From contig JACKOY010000006.1 of assembly GCA_024233935.1 (NCBI GenBank), positions 128,641-192,640 on the forward strand: DNA of 64,000 bases. The letters are read 5' to 3'. This stretch comes from Spirochaetales bacterium. GTDB lineage: Bacteria; Spirochaetota; Leptospiria; Leptospirales; Leptonemataceae. Of the stretch, positions 16,665-25,797 are shown piece after piece; within the stretch, counting starts at the first letter, position 1; every line of letters begins with the position of its first letter. The translations under genes and the position numbers were made by a program. Below the pieces are notes generated by a model. That model made no database searches and was not told where the DNA came from. It saw only the letters and a program-made list of their open reading frames with translations.

Positions 16665-18107
16665 GTGGGACGATTGTGGCTCCCGGGTTTGTTTTGTGTG
16701 CTCGGCGCTATGGGCGCCGGCTGCGTCCCTTCTGTACATAGCTATCCCATCGGCGGACCGGCGGTGCATCCTCTGGCCCTCACCACAGATTCCCCGGAGG
16801 TGCGGGCCGGTCGCGAGCGACTGGAGGCCTATTTGCAGTGGGGCTTCCAGCAACAACACTATCCGACCATGACCGCAGGCGTGGTGGTGGACCGGGAGCT
16901 GGTCTATGAGCACTACATTCAAAGCCACGGCCGGCGCACCTATGCCCTTGCTTCGATTACGAAAACATTTACGGCCACCGCCATCATGCAGTTGGTCGAC
17001 CGGGGTCTGGTCCATCTGGATGACCCCATCACGAAGTTCTTTCCCGACCTTGATCTGAGCACCCCTGGCCTGGACTCAGAGCCGATCCTTATCCGGCATT
17101 TGCTTTCGCATACCAGCGGTATACCGGACCTGCGGTACTACGATCACCCGGATTGGGTCAGCGAACAGGAGTCCGGTTTGGAGTTCCGTGTGCCCCGCCA
17201 GATCTACCCGGCCGGCCGCCACTACCGGTACGCCAATCATGGCTTTATGATTTTGGGCGCCGTAGTGGAACAAGTCAGCGGGCAACCCCTGGAAGAGTAC
17301 TACCGCACATACATCTTTGAGCCCCTGGATATGCGTGATGCGCACTACGGGTCTAACCTTTCGGGCGCTTTTGGCATCTACACTTCGTTGCACGATCTTG
17401 CCAACTACGCCATCATGTGGTTGAACGAGGGCCGTAACCTGCGCGGGCAACAGGTGCTTTCACCCGAAGCCGTGCGCATGATGCTCGAACCGCCGCTCAT
17501 TTATCCGGATGGAACCAACCTGCCGTACTGTGGTCTCGGCTGGCGCGTGCATCGCGAAGGCAATTACGTAAATACGTTTTTTCATATCGGGGGCGCCGAT
17601 GGAACGATGACCTGGATCCAGATGTTTCCCCGCTACCGCGTGGCGATTCTGTATCTTGGCAATCCGCCGGAAATGCGCGATGAGGTCATGTACCGCATCC
17701 CCGAGATTCAACACCGACTGGGCGACCTGGCGACAGCGATGGTCGGTGCGCCCCAACCGGTTTACAACTACGAACCAAGTATCGCCGGCTCCTCGTTGCG
17801 CTCACGGATCGTCGGACAGTATCAGGATCCGCTCAACAATCAGGCGATTGAAGTGCGCGAAGAAGACGGCCGTTTGATGGCCAGCTGGCTGCGGGGCCGA
17901 ACGGAGCAAATTGTGCCGGTGGCGCCGCGTCAATACCAGGGTACGGCCAGCGGGATCGTCTATGATTTTCCCTTTACGTCTTACGACGGAAGCGCGGTGG
18001 GCATCGCCACCATGAGCCAGTACTTCTTTCGCGCCGGCGAGCAAAGCGCGGACAAAGACCTGGAAGGCGCGCACCCGGACGAATTGCCGCTGCTGGCTTC
18101 TCCTTAA
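16665..18107 (+). CDS. Serine beta-lactamase-family lipoprotein
   Basis: 480 residues. Lipoprotein signal MGRLWLPGLFCVLGAMGAGC with Cys20 acylated. Core motifs: ASITKTF (S-x-x-K, near residue 97), YRYANHG (Y-x-N, near 189) and FFHIGGADG (HIGG at the KTG position). LLSHTSGIPDL is the usual family signature. A C-terminal domain of about 100 residues (IVGQYQDPLNNQAIEVREED) resembles the lipocalin-like extension found in many such serine hydrolases. Paralogous to the gene before it, but lipid-anchored rather than membrane-spanning. It overlaps the convergent gene by 4 nt. Confidence 0.87.
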   Translation: MGRLWLPGLFCVLGAMGAGCVPSVHSYPIGGPAVHPLALTTDSPEVRAGRERLEAYLQWGFQQQHYPTMTAGVVVDRELVYEHYIQSHGRRTYALASITKTFTATAIMQLVDRGLVHLDDPITKFFPDLDLSTPGLDSEPILIRHLLSHTSGIPDLRYYDHPDWVSEQESGLEFRVPRQIYPAGRHYRYANHGFMILGAVVEQVSGQPLEEYYRTYIFEPLDMRDAHYGSNLSGAFGIYTSLHDLANYAIMWLNEGRNLRGQQVLSPEAVRMMLEPPLIYPDGTNLPYCGLGWRVHREGNYVNTFFHIGGADGTMTWIQMFPRYRVAILYLGNPPEMRDEVMYRIPEIQHRLGDLATAMVGAPQPVYNYEPSIAGSSLRSRIVGQYQDPLNNQAIEVREEDGRLMASWLRGRTEQIVPVAPRQYQGTASGIVYDFPFTSYDGSAVGIATMSQYFFRAGEQSADKDLEGAHPDELPLLASP

Positions 18108-18952
18108 CCTGCTGGCGATGAACGCGCCGCCTCTTCCAGATCGTTCATAAGCCTGGTATACTCGGCATTGCTCAGCACGTAATCCTGGGCCACGTCTTTG
18201 GAGCTTGTTTCGATTTTGCCCTTGTTATCTTTCTTAACGGAAACGGCCTGCACGCTGATGAGCCGGAACTGGCTGCAGTCGGGACAGGCCTTGAATTGCA
18301 CGACCGAGTGAATCTGGTCGGCCTGGCCCGCGGTGAGTTCCCGCAACTGGCTCATATCGCCCGCTTCCAGCTGTCGTTTCAGGGCGCCGGGGTTGCGCAA
18401 AGCGCTGAGGGGTCGGATTTTCTTCTCGTCGTCAACCCAGCGGCCACAGGCTTCACAAAAAGGCTGCATGGCCATGCCGGCGCCCAGAAAACCGGCGCCG
18501 CCGACGATGATCAGCGCCTCAATGGTCCAAACAATGTAGAGCGCAATGCCGGTGGGGCGAATGCTGCGAATCTGCCAGACGCCCTCTTCCGCTATTCGCA
18601 GAACTGCGTCGAAAAGCGGCGCTGGTTCAAAGACCCAGACGTCGCCCTCGAATACTATGTGCACATACACCACCCAGCTGAAATAAACGGCGAAGACCCC
18701 CGTAACAACGCCACCCAACGCTCCCAACAATCCACTCCGGGACTTGCCCAGCATGCCGCCGATTCCGGTCGCGCCACCTACCAGGAGTCCGAGCCCGAGG
18801 GTCAGAAAGAAGTTTAGATACACGAATGGGATATAATAAACCGCATAGCTGTACAAATAGGCCAGTATCACAGCCACCAGGGCGCCTGCAATAAGCGACA
18901 GCGGAATGGCCAGCGGCCCAAAACGCCCGGATGGTTTATAAAAATGATTCAT
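18104..18952 (-). CDS. Multi-spanning membrane protein with Cys-pair domain
   Basis: 282 residues from ATG 18952 (GGAG about 9 nt upstream; a start at 19006 is less likely). Four to five membrane spans: about 13-32, 42-60, 75-100 and 138-165. A cytoplasmic tail contains FCEACGRWVDDEKK and FKACPDCSQFRLIS; the two C-x2-C pairs about 70 residues apart could form one zinc site. The last 40 residues are polar. Unknown function; possibly a membrane zinc-ribbon protein. Confidence 0.7.
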   Translation of the reverse strand: MNHFYKPSGRFGPLAIPLSLIAGALVAVILAYLYSYAVYYIPFVYLNFFLTLGLGLLVGGATGIGGMLGKSRSGLLGALGGVVTGVFAVYFSWVVYVHIVFEGDVWVFEPAPLFDAVLRIAEEGVWQIRSIRPTGIALYIVWTIEALIIVGGAGFLGAGMAMQPFCEACGRWVDDEKKIRPLSALRNPGALKRQLEAGDMSQLRELTAGQADQIHSVVQFKACPDCSQFRLISVQAVSVKKDNKGKIETSSKDVAQDYVLSNAEYTRLMNDLEEAARSSPAG

Positions 18953-19126
18953 CGTGTGTCTCCGATTCTGTTGAACGAAGGCGCCCGACACAATTAAAGA
19001 AAGCAAGAAGAAACCGAAATTGAGACGATCGTTGGCACGTCACCTGACGCTTCGTCCTTGACAGGAAAGCACTGGCGGGCGCGTTTCCCGGGAATCACCA
19101 GCCGGCGCCGACAAGGGTATTCGGGA

Positions 19127-19546
19127 ATGCAGTCCGTTCGAACAAGACCAATCGCAGCAGGCTTTTCGTACTTCCTCTTGGTATTCGCGGCGGGCTTTGC
19201 GCTGGGCACATTGCGCGTACTTTTTCTTGTGCCGGTACTCTCTGAGCGTTACGCCGAGTTGCTGGAAATGCCGGTCATGTTGTGCGTTATCTATTTCGCG
19301 GCCCGTTTCGTGGTGCGCCGTTTACTGACCCGTCCCGGGGGTACGTCGGCCGTACCCGCCCTGCTGGCAGGCACTCTGGCGCTCGTCTTGTTGCTGGGGG
19401 CCGAGTTCGGACTGGTGCTCTATTTGCGCGGAATCAGTCTGGAGCAGTACTTCAGCGAACGCGACCCGATTTCGGGCACGGTGTACTACCTCTCGTTAGT
19501 TGTGTTCTGGTTTGCACCGTACTGGTTCTGGCGCAGAGCCGACTGA
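19127..19546 (+). CDS. Conserved four-TM membrane protein
   Basis: 139 residues from ATG 19127. Four hydrophobic segments: AGFSYFLLVFAAGFALGTLRVLF, LEMPVMLCVIYFAARFVV, LLAGTLALVLLLGAEFGLVLYL and VYYLSLVVFWFAPYWFW. The pattern AGFxLGTxRVLF-VP-LxExxAELLEMPxML, together with RDPISGTVYxLSL, is one I associate with a widespread uncharacterised membrane family. No partner suggested by context. Confidence 0.72.
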   Translation: MQSVRTRPIAAGFSYFLLVFAAGFALGTLRVLFLVPVLSERYAELLEMPVMLCVIYFAARFVVRRLLTRPGGTSAVPALLAGTLALVLLLGAEFGLVLYLRGISLEQYFSERDPISGTVYYLSLVVFWFAPYWFWRRAD

Positions 19547-19729
19547 GAGCTTCGGCGCCCTCCTTTCTTGTGTCGCGCCCGGCAATGGACCCGCGGAACG
19601 AAATCTTGCCTGCGGTCGTCGCACGCGGGTGGTCCAGGGGTCCGGGAGCAGGCCCGCTTCAAAGAACGTGGAAGTCCGGGCGGGCCATATGGAGTTCCAT
19701 TCAGAACCGATGGCGCCGGTGCCGGTAGC

Positions 19730-20713
19730 TTAGCTGAACCAGCGTTTGGTTGCTTCAGCGCCGATTTCGATACCCGAAAGCCGTGCCCGTTGCACCAGGG
19801 TCCAGAAGCCACGATAGGTCGCGCGATCGTGCAGTTCGCCTTCGTGCTGGATCGGTCCCCAACTGGCGTCCTGGGCTGCGATCAAGACCTGCACTCCTTT
19901 TTCGACTTCGGAATGATCCGGTTTCATGGCCTCGACAATGGCGTCGATCTGCGTGGGATAAATCGACCACATGCGCATGAATCCAAACTGGTAGCGTGCG
20001 CGTGCGGCATCGGACTTTGTCTGTTCAAAATTCTTAAGATCAAGCGTTACATTGTGGGCCGGAACCACGCCGTGAGCCAGGGCCGTGGCGACCACGTTTG
20101 CTTTAGCGCGTCGGAGCAACTCGTGCTCAAACTGCCCCGGACTTTTCATGCACGCCAGGGGAATTGCGCCGAAATGGCCGGAGATGAAGTCCATGAGACC
20201 AAAATCGAGCACCTGCATCCAGGGCAAAGCAGCGATCTCGGCTGCATCACGCAACGCGCCGTGAGTTTCAATCAGCACATGAATGGGGATTTCGCGTTTG
20301 ATTCCGGCCTTTTGTGCGGTTTCGCGAATATAGTCGATCATCTCGCGCACCTGGGAGGCCGCGGTTGGCTTGGGAATCGTCAGGTAGGCGAGCTTTTCTC
20401 CGGCGCCTTTGACCAGAATATCGACGTCCTGCTTCCAGTGGCGGTTGCTGTGATCATGAATGCGCGCGCCGGCCATGCCGAATTTGTTTTCGGCCGAGTT
20501 GGTGATACGCACGATCATTTCGGCGTGTTCTTTTTCCTGTCCCTGGGGCGCGCCATCCTCACAGTCCTGGGTGATGTCGAAAACGGGCCCTTTTTCCGAC
20601 TGGAGGGCCAGCGCCTTCGTAATCATCTTCTCGTTCCCCGCGAAATGTTCGCACGAGGGAATTACCGGAAATTCTTTCTCACCGGCGAAAAGGGCGTCTT
20701 TAGGATGGATCAT
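19730..20713 (-). CDS. HpcH/HpaI aldolase - citrate lyase (CitE-like) family enzyme
   Basis: 327 residues with a TIM-barrel pattern: FDITQDCEDGAP (metal-binding Glu/Asp region), GARIHDHSNRHWKQDVD, YLTIPKPTAASQV, IPIHVLIETHGALRD (barrel Glu) and VLDFGLMDFISGHFG. Such enzymes cleave or form C-C bonds of CoA esters, for example malyl-CoA or citramalyl-CoA lyase, or condense glyoxylate. The second and third citrate-lyase subunits are absent, so a free-standing CoA-ester lyase is more likely than citrate lyase. It lies about 70 nt downstream of hisE on the same strand, probably by chance. Confidence 0.82.
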   Translation of the reverse strand: MIHPKDALFAGEKEFPVIPSCEHFAGNEKMITKALALQSEKGPVFDITQDCEDGAPQGQEKEHAEMIVRITNSAENKFGMAGARIHDHSNRHWKQDVDILVKGAGEKLAYLTIPKPTAASQVREMIDYIRETAQKAGIKREIPIHVLIETHGALRDAAEIAALPWMQVLDFGLMDFISGHFGAIPLACMKSPGQFEHELLRRAKANVVATALAHGVVPAHNVTLDLKNFEQTKSDAARARYQFGFMRMWSIYPTQIDAIVEAMKPDHSEVEKGVQVLIAAQDASWGPIQHEGELHDRATYRGFWTLVQRARLSGIEIGAEATKRWFS

Positions 20714-20784
20714 AACGGTTCGCTCACCTGAAAAGATTGGGTCAGAGTCCCCGGAAAGCGCACCGTAGCAAGCCTTTTACACGC

Positions 20785-21063
20785 CTATCGGTGGCGCTTC
20801 TCGAGCTCGGAAGCCACGTCGCTCAGGGAAAGGTCCAGGTGGACCAGGAGCACCTGGAGGTGAAATAACAGGTCCGCGGCCTCGTGCAGAATCTCCGGCC
20901 GCTTGCCGTTCTTGACGGCTATGATGACCTCGCCGGCCTCTTCGCCGATCTTCTTGAGTATGCGATCGTCTCCGTCCCTGAAAAGATTGGCCGTGTAGGA
21001 CCCGGCCGGCAAAGTTTCGCGTCGCTCTTGAAGCAGGCTCTCAAGTTCTTCCAGAAATTTCAT
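20785..21063 (-). CDS. hisE: Phosphoribosyl-ATP pyrophosphatase
   Basis: 92 residues from ATG 21063, fixed by a near-consensus AGGAGG ribosome site. LKKIGEEAGEVIIAVKNGKRPEILHEAADLLFHLQVLL holds the EExxE...ExxD metal-binding helices of the all-alpha MazG-like HisE fold. It hydrolyses PRATP to PRAMP in histidine synthesis. A stand-alone HisE is present rather than a HisIE fusion. Its start overlaps the end of hisF by 23 nt, implying coupled translation. Confidence 0.93.
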   Translation of the reverse strand: MKFLEELESLLQERRETLPAGSYTANLFRDGDDRILKKIGEEAGEVIIAVKNGKRPEILHEAADLLFHLQVLLVHLDLSLSDVASELEKRHR

Positions 21064-21868
21064 GTTTCCTCCTGCGGACGGGAATTCCGCGCGCCGCAAG
21101 CACCTCTTTTACTTCATCAACGGTGAATTCGCGAAAGTGGAAAATGGATGCGGCCAGAACCGCGTCCGCCTGCGCCTTGAGAATCACTTCTGCGAGATGT
21201 TCGGCGTTTCCGGCGCCGCCCGACGCAATGACCGGCACCTGAACCACGGAACGCACAGCCGCGGTGAGCTCCAGGTCATAGCCACGATTCGTCCCATCGG
21301 CATCCATGCTTGTCAAAAGAATCTCCCCCGCGCCGCTCTCAGAGGCCTGCCGGGCCCATTCGACCGCGTCCCGACCGGTGGGCGTGCGCCCGCCGTGCAG
21401 AAAGACTTCGAAGGCAAACGGGGAGCCGGCCACTGTGCGACGCGCGTCAATCGCGCAAACGATGCACTGAGCCCCGAACTGCCGTGCGGCCTGGGAAAGC
21501 ACGGCCGGGTTTTCAAAGGCGGCCGTGTTTATGGAGACCTTGTCCGCGCCGGCCCACAGCATTGTGTGCACGTCATCAACTGTTCGAATCCCGCCGCCGA
21601 CCGTAAACGGAATAAAGATTTCATCCGCGACCTGCTCGACCAGGTGCGCCACGGTGGCACGCCGGTCCGAGCTGGCTGTAATGTCCAGAAAACACAGCTC
21701 GTCAGCACCGGTCGCAGCATAGTAGCGCGCGTTTTCGACCGGGTCGCCGGCGTCACGCAAATCGACGAAATTCACGCCCTTGACGACGCGACCGTCCTTG
21801 ATGTCCAGACAGGGAATGACCCGGTGCGCAAGCACGGGGCAGATTCCCGTGATCGCGCCGTGTGTCAT
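21041..21868 (-). CDS. hisF: Imidazole glycerol phosphate synthase, cyclase subunit
   Basis: 275 residues. HRVIPCLDIKDGRVVKGVNF contains the first catalytic Asp (CLD). FTVGGGIRTVDD and LTSMDADGTNRGYDLEL contain the second (SMDADG), and VIASGGAG is the phosphate loop. HisF takes ammonia from HisH and PRFAR to make IGP and AICAR. The N-terminus is about 14 residues longer than usual, so a later start is possible. hisH is not in the window. It lies 14 nt after the SpoIIE-phosphatase gene and overlaps hisE, so it is probably transcribed with both. Confidence 0.96.
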   Translation of the reverse strand: MTHGAITGICPVLAHRVIPCLDIKDGRVVKGVNFVDLRDAGDPVENARYYAATGADELCFLDITASSDRRATVAHLVEQVADEIFIPFTVGGGIRTVDDVHTMLWAGADKVSINTAAFENPAVLSQAARQFGAQCIVCAIDARRTVAGSPFAFEVFLHGGRTPTGRDAVEWARQASESGAGEILLTSMDADGTNRGYDLELTAAVRSVVQVPVIASGGAGNAEHLAEVILKAQADAVLAASIFHFREFTVDEVKEVLAARGIPVRRRKHEISGRT

Positions 21869-21882
21869 TCAGTTTTGCCGGG

Positions 21883-24800
21883 TCAGGCGACCGGGGCTTC
21901 GACCCCGCCACGTTTCTGCACGTGCTCCTGCATCCGCATGGCGTGGGGGTTGCCGGGTTCATAACTGAGTGCCTTACGCACCATCTTGTCTGCGCGTTTG
22001 GTAACGCCCATCGTCAGGTATATATCCGCCAGATGCACCAGGTTCTGCACGTTCTGGGGCTCACGCAAACGGACACGCTCCCCGAAATCTGCGGCCGCGT
22101 CCAGGTCGCGCAACCTCTTGTAGAGAAAACTGGTCAGATACAGCATGTCGGTATCGGCCGGATTCAAATCTACATACTTCTGGGCAAAAGTGATCGCCCG
22201 CGAGTACTCCTTGAGTTTGAAGAGCGTAACCGCGAACTCCTTCATAACGATGGGGCACGAAGATTGTTGTACGGTCAGCTCGCCAAGCTGGTCAAGGGCG
22301 CCCTGCCAGTCTCCGTCGCGGCCCAGCTTGCGCGCAACCTTTACGATTTCTTCCGTCCTGTCGTCGGCCCCCGCGCGCAGGGCCTGGCGCATGTCCGGTC
22401 CGGTATATTCGATGCGCATCAGCGAGAAGTCGTCCGTGATCTCCCCGGAACCCGAGATCAGCTCGAACATTCGAGTCAAATCGGCGTTGGATTCTTCAAC
22501 AACGACCAGGAATTGCTGCTCGTCCTCGTTGATGATCCGCTCGCCATCTTCTCTATGACCCAGCAGCACATCATCTCGCCCGTCCGAACCTGCCACAAAG
22601 ATGTCGCCCGGGTACAACTGGACGCTCTGAATAAACACGCCGGTGCCCATACCGGTAGTGCCCAGCTTGCGAAACATGATGTCCTCATCCAGGAAGCTGG
22701 CTTTGCCGTCGCGGTACAGTACGGACGAAGGATGCTCTGCATTAAGATAATAGAGAAAACCGCTTTCCTCGTCCATGAGGCCGAACACGATCGATATCAG
22801 CATGCTGCCATCGAAGCTTTCAAAGATCTTGTGCAGCTCAATAAACGAGTTCTTGAGCCACCGTTCCGGGTACACATTCTGGGCGGCGGGAGAAAGCTGG
22901 GTTCGGTTCACCATGGATTCAAAGACCGCGCCCAACACCAACGCGCCGCCTGCGCCCTGAATCGATTTTCCCATGGCGTCGGCGTTCATGAATACAAGGT
23001 ACGGCCGGCCCATTAGAATCAGCCGGTGAGCGCTGCAGAGGTCGCCGCCGATTTCGTCATGGCGATTACGGAATTCGAATTTCTTTTTCTGGCGGATCAA
23101 AAAGTCTACTTCGGCCCGCTCGCCCGTATAGTGGTTGGAGCCCAGGGGGCGCGTGAGCATGGCCGTCAGGAAGTAGTCACCATCCTGCTGCGTTTTCAGC
23201 TTTTGCACTTCGTCGAGCGTATTCTTGAGTTCGGCCGTGCGTTCTTTGACCTTTTCTTCCAGGTTTTCCGCATAGTCCCGTAGTTTCTTCTGTGCCGAGC
23301 GAATAGAAGCCACCATGCCGTTAAACGAGCGGGACAAGAAACCGATTTCGTCTTCAACTTTGACAGGCACTTCCACCTGGAGGTCGCCTTCGTTAACGCG
23401 GGTTACACCGGAGAGCAGACGTTCCAGAGGAGAAACGAGGGCGCCATAGAAGAACAGCCGAAAGCCAAGGGCCACGATGATGACAACCGCAAGCAGGATC
23501 CAGACGAGCTTATTGGCCGCCTCATGAACAAAATTACGATAGGCGATGTAAGAATACCCGACCTCGTAGAGCTTGCCGTCGGCAAGGTCCAGTTGCATAA
23601 AACCCACGTAGGGGTCCCGTTCAATGTCCGCGCCCGCGTAGTGCCGGTAATGGCGTTCTCCGAGGGCTTTCATGGGGCGCAGCATTTCGAGCAGCTCTTC
23701 TTTCAGGACCGCTCCTTCGCTTGCGCTGGCCTGAATGCGCTCCAGAAGCACGCTGGCAAACGGCCGATAAGCCTCGTCGGGTTTCTCCGAGAAAGGCGTA
23801 AGAAAGGCGATCGCCCCTTCGCGAAAATTGGCCTCAGGCACGGCCCGTAGCTTGTTTGTGCGGTAGGTGATGCGGTTGGAATTGCCATCCAGGCTGGCCA
23901 TAATCACCGCAGCCCGATCGGTAACATCCGGCGCCAGCTGACTGTTCAGATCGCGGATCGCGCTTGCGTAGGCGGCAAAATTCGGGTGCGCGCCGTTCAG
24001 GATGTTTTCCAGCTGCTCGTCAAATTCAGTGCGTGTCAGATTCTGAATGTCCAGGGCCATAATGCGTCCGCGCACGGCGCTGTTCAGAAATTCGGTCCGG
24101 AACTCTTCCAGGTGTACATTCACGTCGCTGGTAAACGGACTGACATTCAAAGTCCCATCGGCCAGAGACAATGTTGCCCGGTACCGCACGTCTTCGGGGC
24201 GGTAGTCTTCCGCCGCCAGCACAAGCCGCGTGTCACGACGATGCACCTGATCGTAAGCGCTCTCTTTATCTTGCAACGTGAAGAGACTGATCGGCACGAG
24301 CAGCAGCATGAAAGTCGCCAGGCTGATGCCGACAATCTTCGCCATGAAGGTCGTACGGTCGGTGGTTGAGTTGATGTACAGGATCGCGAGCGAAAAGAAG
24401 CCCACGATGACCGCATTCGTAATCACGATCTGATGAGTGCCGCGGTCGAGGGCGCCATCACGGCTTAAGACATTCGTGATGCCCGGAACCAGCGTTCCGA
24501 TCATGAAAAAAACCGTCATGCCGATGAGCACCCAGCGGCTGCCCTTGTTTCCAATTGCCTGCGCAACGCCGCAACTGTAGACCACAAACATATTCAGAAG
24601 AATCAAAAATCCGACATACTTACTGACCAGGTCCGCGTCAAAATCCCAGTAGTGGCCGTCAAAGTGATATACGCGTGGCGCATTGAGAGTCACATAAAAG
24701 AAGTAACCGGACGCGAGCAGGGTCGTAGAAACCTGCACAATCAGCAGCACCACTGAAAGGCGCTTGTACTTACGTTGCGGGAATGAAAGCATGTACTGAG

Positions 24801-25095
24801 TGGCGAATGCCTCTGCCAGCAGCACAAATAGAACCGTGCCCCAACGGTGGAAGGCGGCCAGGCTATCGAAGTAGGCAGACGCCAAAACATAAGGTGCGTA
24901 GAAGAGCACCATGAACGAAAACAACAGGCCCAGCCACACCGTTGCGCGGCTCTTCTTTTTGATGTTAAAGAGAAGGAAGGCGATGAAGCCCACAAAGACC
25001 GATACAATCAGAGGAGCGAGAGCGAAAAAATTGAAGAAAATACGATCCGCGATAGCCATTGGTCTGAACCTGCCCCGCGCCAGTTCATTCGTCAA
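21883..25095 (-). CDS. Multi-TM sensor - HAMP - SpoIIE phosphatase - TPR protein
   Basis: 1070 residues in order: about seven N-terminal spans (roughly 15-285, 7TM-like), an extracytoplasmic domain (about 290-540), a further span (ANKLVWILLAVVIIVALGF), HAMP (SPLERLLSGVTRVNEGDL, VEDEIGFLSRSFNGM), a coiled coil (RDYAENLEEKVKERTAELKN), a PP2C/SpoIIE phosphatase domain (DEIGGDLCSAH, MNADAMGKSIQGAGGA, GDIFVAGSDGRDDV) and C-terminal TPR-like helices (about 930-1055). It should dephosphorylate a Ser/Thr-phosphorylated anti-sigma antagonist or similar partner in response to an envelope signal. No such partner is adjacent. A start at MAIADRIF, 12 residues in, is equally possible. Confidence 0.9.
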   Translation of the reverse strand: MTNELARGRFRPMAIADRIFFNFFALAPLIVSVFVGFIAFLLFNIKKKSRATVWLGLLFSFMVLFYAPYVLASAYFDSLAAFHRWGTVLFVLLAEAFATQYMLSFPQRKYKRLSVVLLIVQVSTTLLASGYFFYVTLNAPRVYHFDGHYWDFDADLVSKYVGFLILLNMFVVYSCGVAQAIGNKGSRWVLIGMTVFFMIGTLVPGITNVLSRDGALDRGTHQIVITNAVIVGFFSLAILYINSTTDRTTFMAKIVGISLATFMLLLVPISLFTLQDKESAYDQVHRRDTRLVLAAEDYRPEDVRYRATLSLADGTLNVSPFTSDVNVHLEEFRTEFLNSAVRGRIMALDIQNLTRTEFDEQLENILNGAHPNFAAYASAIRDLNSQLAPDVTDRAAVIMASLDGNSNRITYRTNKLRAVPEANFREGAIAFLTPFSEKPDEAYRPFASVLLERIQASASEGAVLKEELLEMLRPMKALGERHYRHYAGADIERDPYVGFMQLDLADGKLYEVGYSYIAYRNFVHEAANKLVWILLAVVIIVALGFRLFFYGALVSPLERLLSGVTRVNEGDLQVEVPVKVEDEIGFLSRSFNGMVASIRSAQKKLRDYAENLEEKVKERTAELKNTLDEVQKLKTQQDGDYFLTAMLTRPLGSNHYTGERAEVDFLIRQKKKFEFRNRHDEIGGDLCSAHRLILMGRPYLVFMNADAMGKSIQGAGGALVLGAVFESMVNRTQLSPAAQNVYPERWLKNSFIELHKIFESFDGSMLISIVFGLMDEESGFLYYLNAEHPSSVLYRDGKASFLDEDIMFRKLGTTGMGTGVFIQSVQLYPGDIFVAGSDGRDDVLLGHREDGERIINEDEQQFLVVVEESNADLTRMFELISGSGEITDDFSLMRIEYTGPDMRQALRAGADDRTEEIVKVARKLGRDGDWQGALDQLGELTVQQSSCPIVMKEFAVTLFKLKEYSRAITFAQKYVDLNPADTDMLYLTSFLYKRLRDLDAAADFGERVRLREPQNVQNLVHLADIYLTMGVTKRADKMVRKALSYEPGNPHAMRMQEHVQKRGGVEAPVA

Positions 25096-25140
25096 TCAAT
25101 TGCGGCGCGCCCTCTCATATTAGACGAAAAGATTACCGAT

Positions 25141-25797
25141 TCACGACTCGCCAGTGGCGGCGATGGCCTCTCGCCGGGAGCGGATGTCCTGCTCCAGCTC
25201 CCCCAGCACAGCTTCCAGGGCCCGGCCGTAGCCGCGCACCAGCGCTTCGGGACTGCGACTTTCCAGCGGAACGCGCCGGGCGTACCGGCGATCGAGCAGG
25301 ACTTCGCCATTCCGGGTCAAAAGGAAAACGTGCATCTCCAGGACGGCGGCCGGACTGTCTCGAAAGTCCCCGTAAAGCGCTTCTACTGCTGTTTCCAGCA
25401 GCAAACGCGCGCGCAATCGACTGGGGGATCCGAGCACGGCGCGAAACAGGCCGCGATCGTCCAGCCAGCGACGCGCTTCGCCTTCCAGATTCGAGCCGGG
25501 CGCCACCAGAAACTCGTTGTAGAAATCGGCTTCGTATTCGACCTCACCCGTTCGGTACACCAGCGGCCGGTCTGAGAAACGCCGCTCCACCTGGAATCGC
25601 TGCACCTCGAGGTTCAGGTCTGCGAACAGGGCCGGCCCCTCCCGGGTTTGACGTTCCAGTTCGATGGCGTAGGACCGTTTCTCCGGGGCAGCCCGCTCCA
25701 GCTCCGGCAAGCAGCCCACAACCACGCACATGATGGAAATCAGAGCGCCCATTCGGAGTCGGGACAGGTTTAGAAAGATTCTCTGCATGAATATCAC
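25141..25797 (-). CDS. ABC-transport auxiliary lipoprotein (PqiC-like)
   Basis: 218 residues. Lipoprotein signal MGALISIMCVVVGC (Cys near residue 29). The mature part (LNLEVQRFQVERRFSDRPLVYRTGEVEYEADFYNEFLVAPGSNLEGEARRWLDD, quoted here as landmarks only in the region of residues 60-115) has the layout of the ABC_trans_aux family, the lipoproteins encoded with MCE proteins: a strand-rich start, the FSDRPLVYR segment and an amphipathic helix leading to LLLETAVEALYGD. It overlaps the MCE gene by 4 nt, so it is very probably the outer-membrane partner of that system. Confidence 0.82.
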   Translation of the reverse strand: MIFMQRIFLNLSRLRMGALISIMCVVVGCLPELERAAPEKRSYAIELERQTREGPALFADLNLEVQRFQVERRFSDRPLVYRTGEVEYEADFYNEFLVAPGSNLEGEARRWLDDRGLFRAVLGSPSRLRARLLLETAVEALYGDFRDSPAAVLEMHVFLLTRNGEVLLDRRYARRVPLESRSPEALVRGYGRALEAVLGELEQDIRSRREAIAATGES

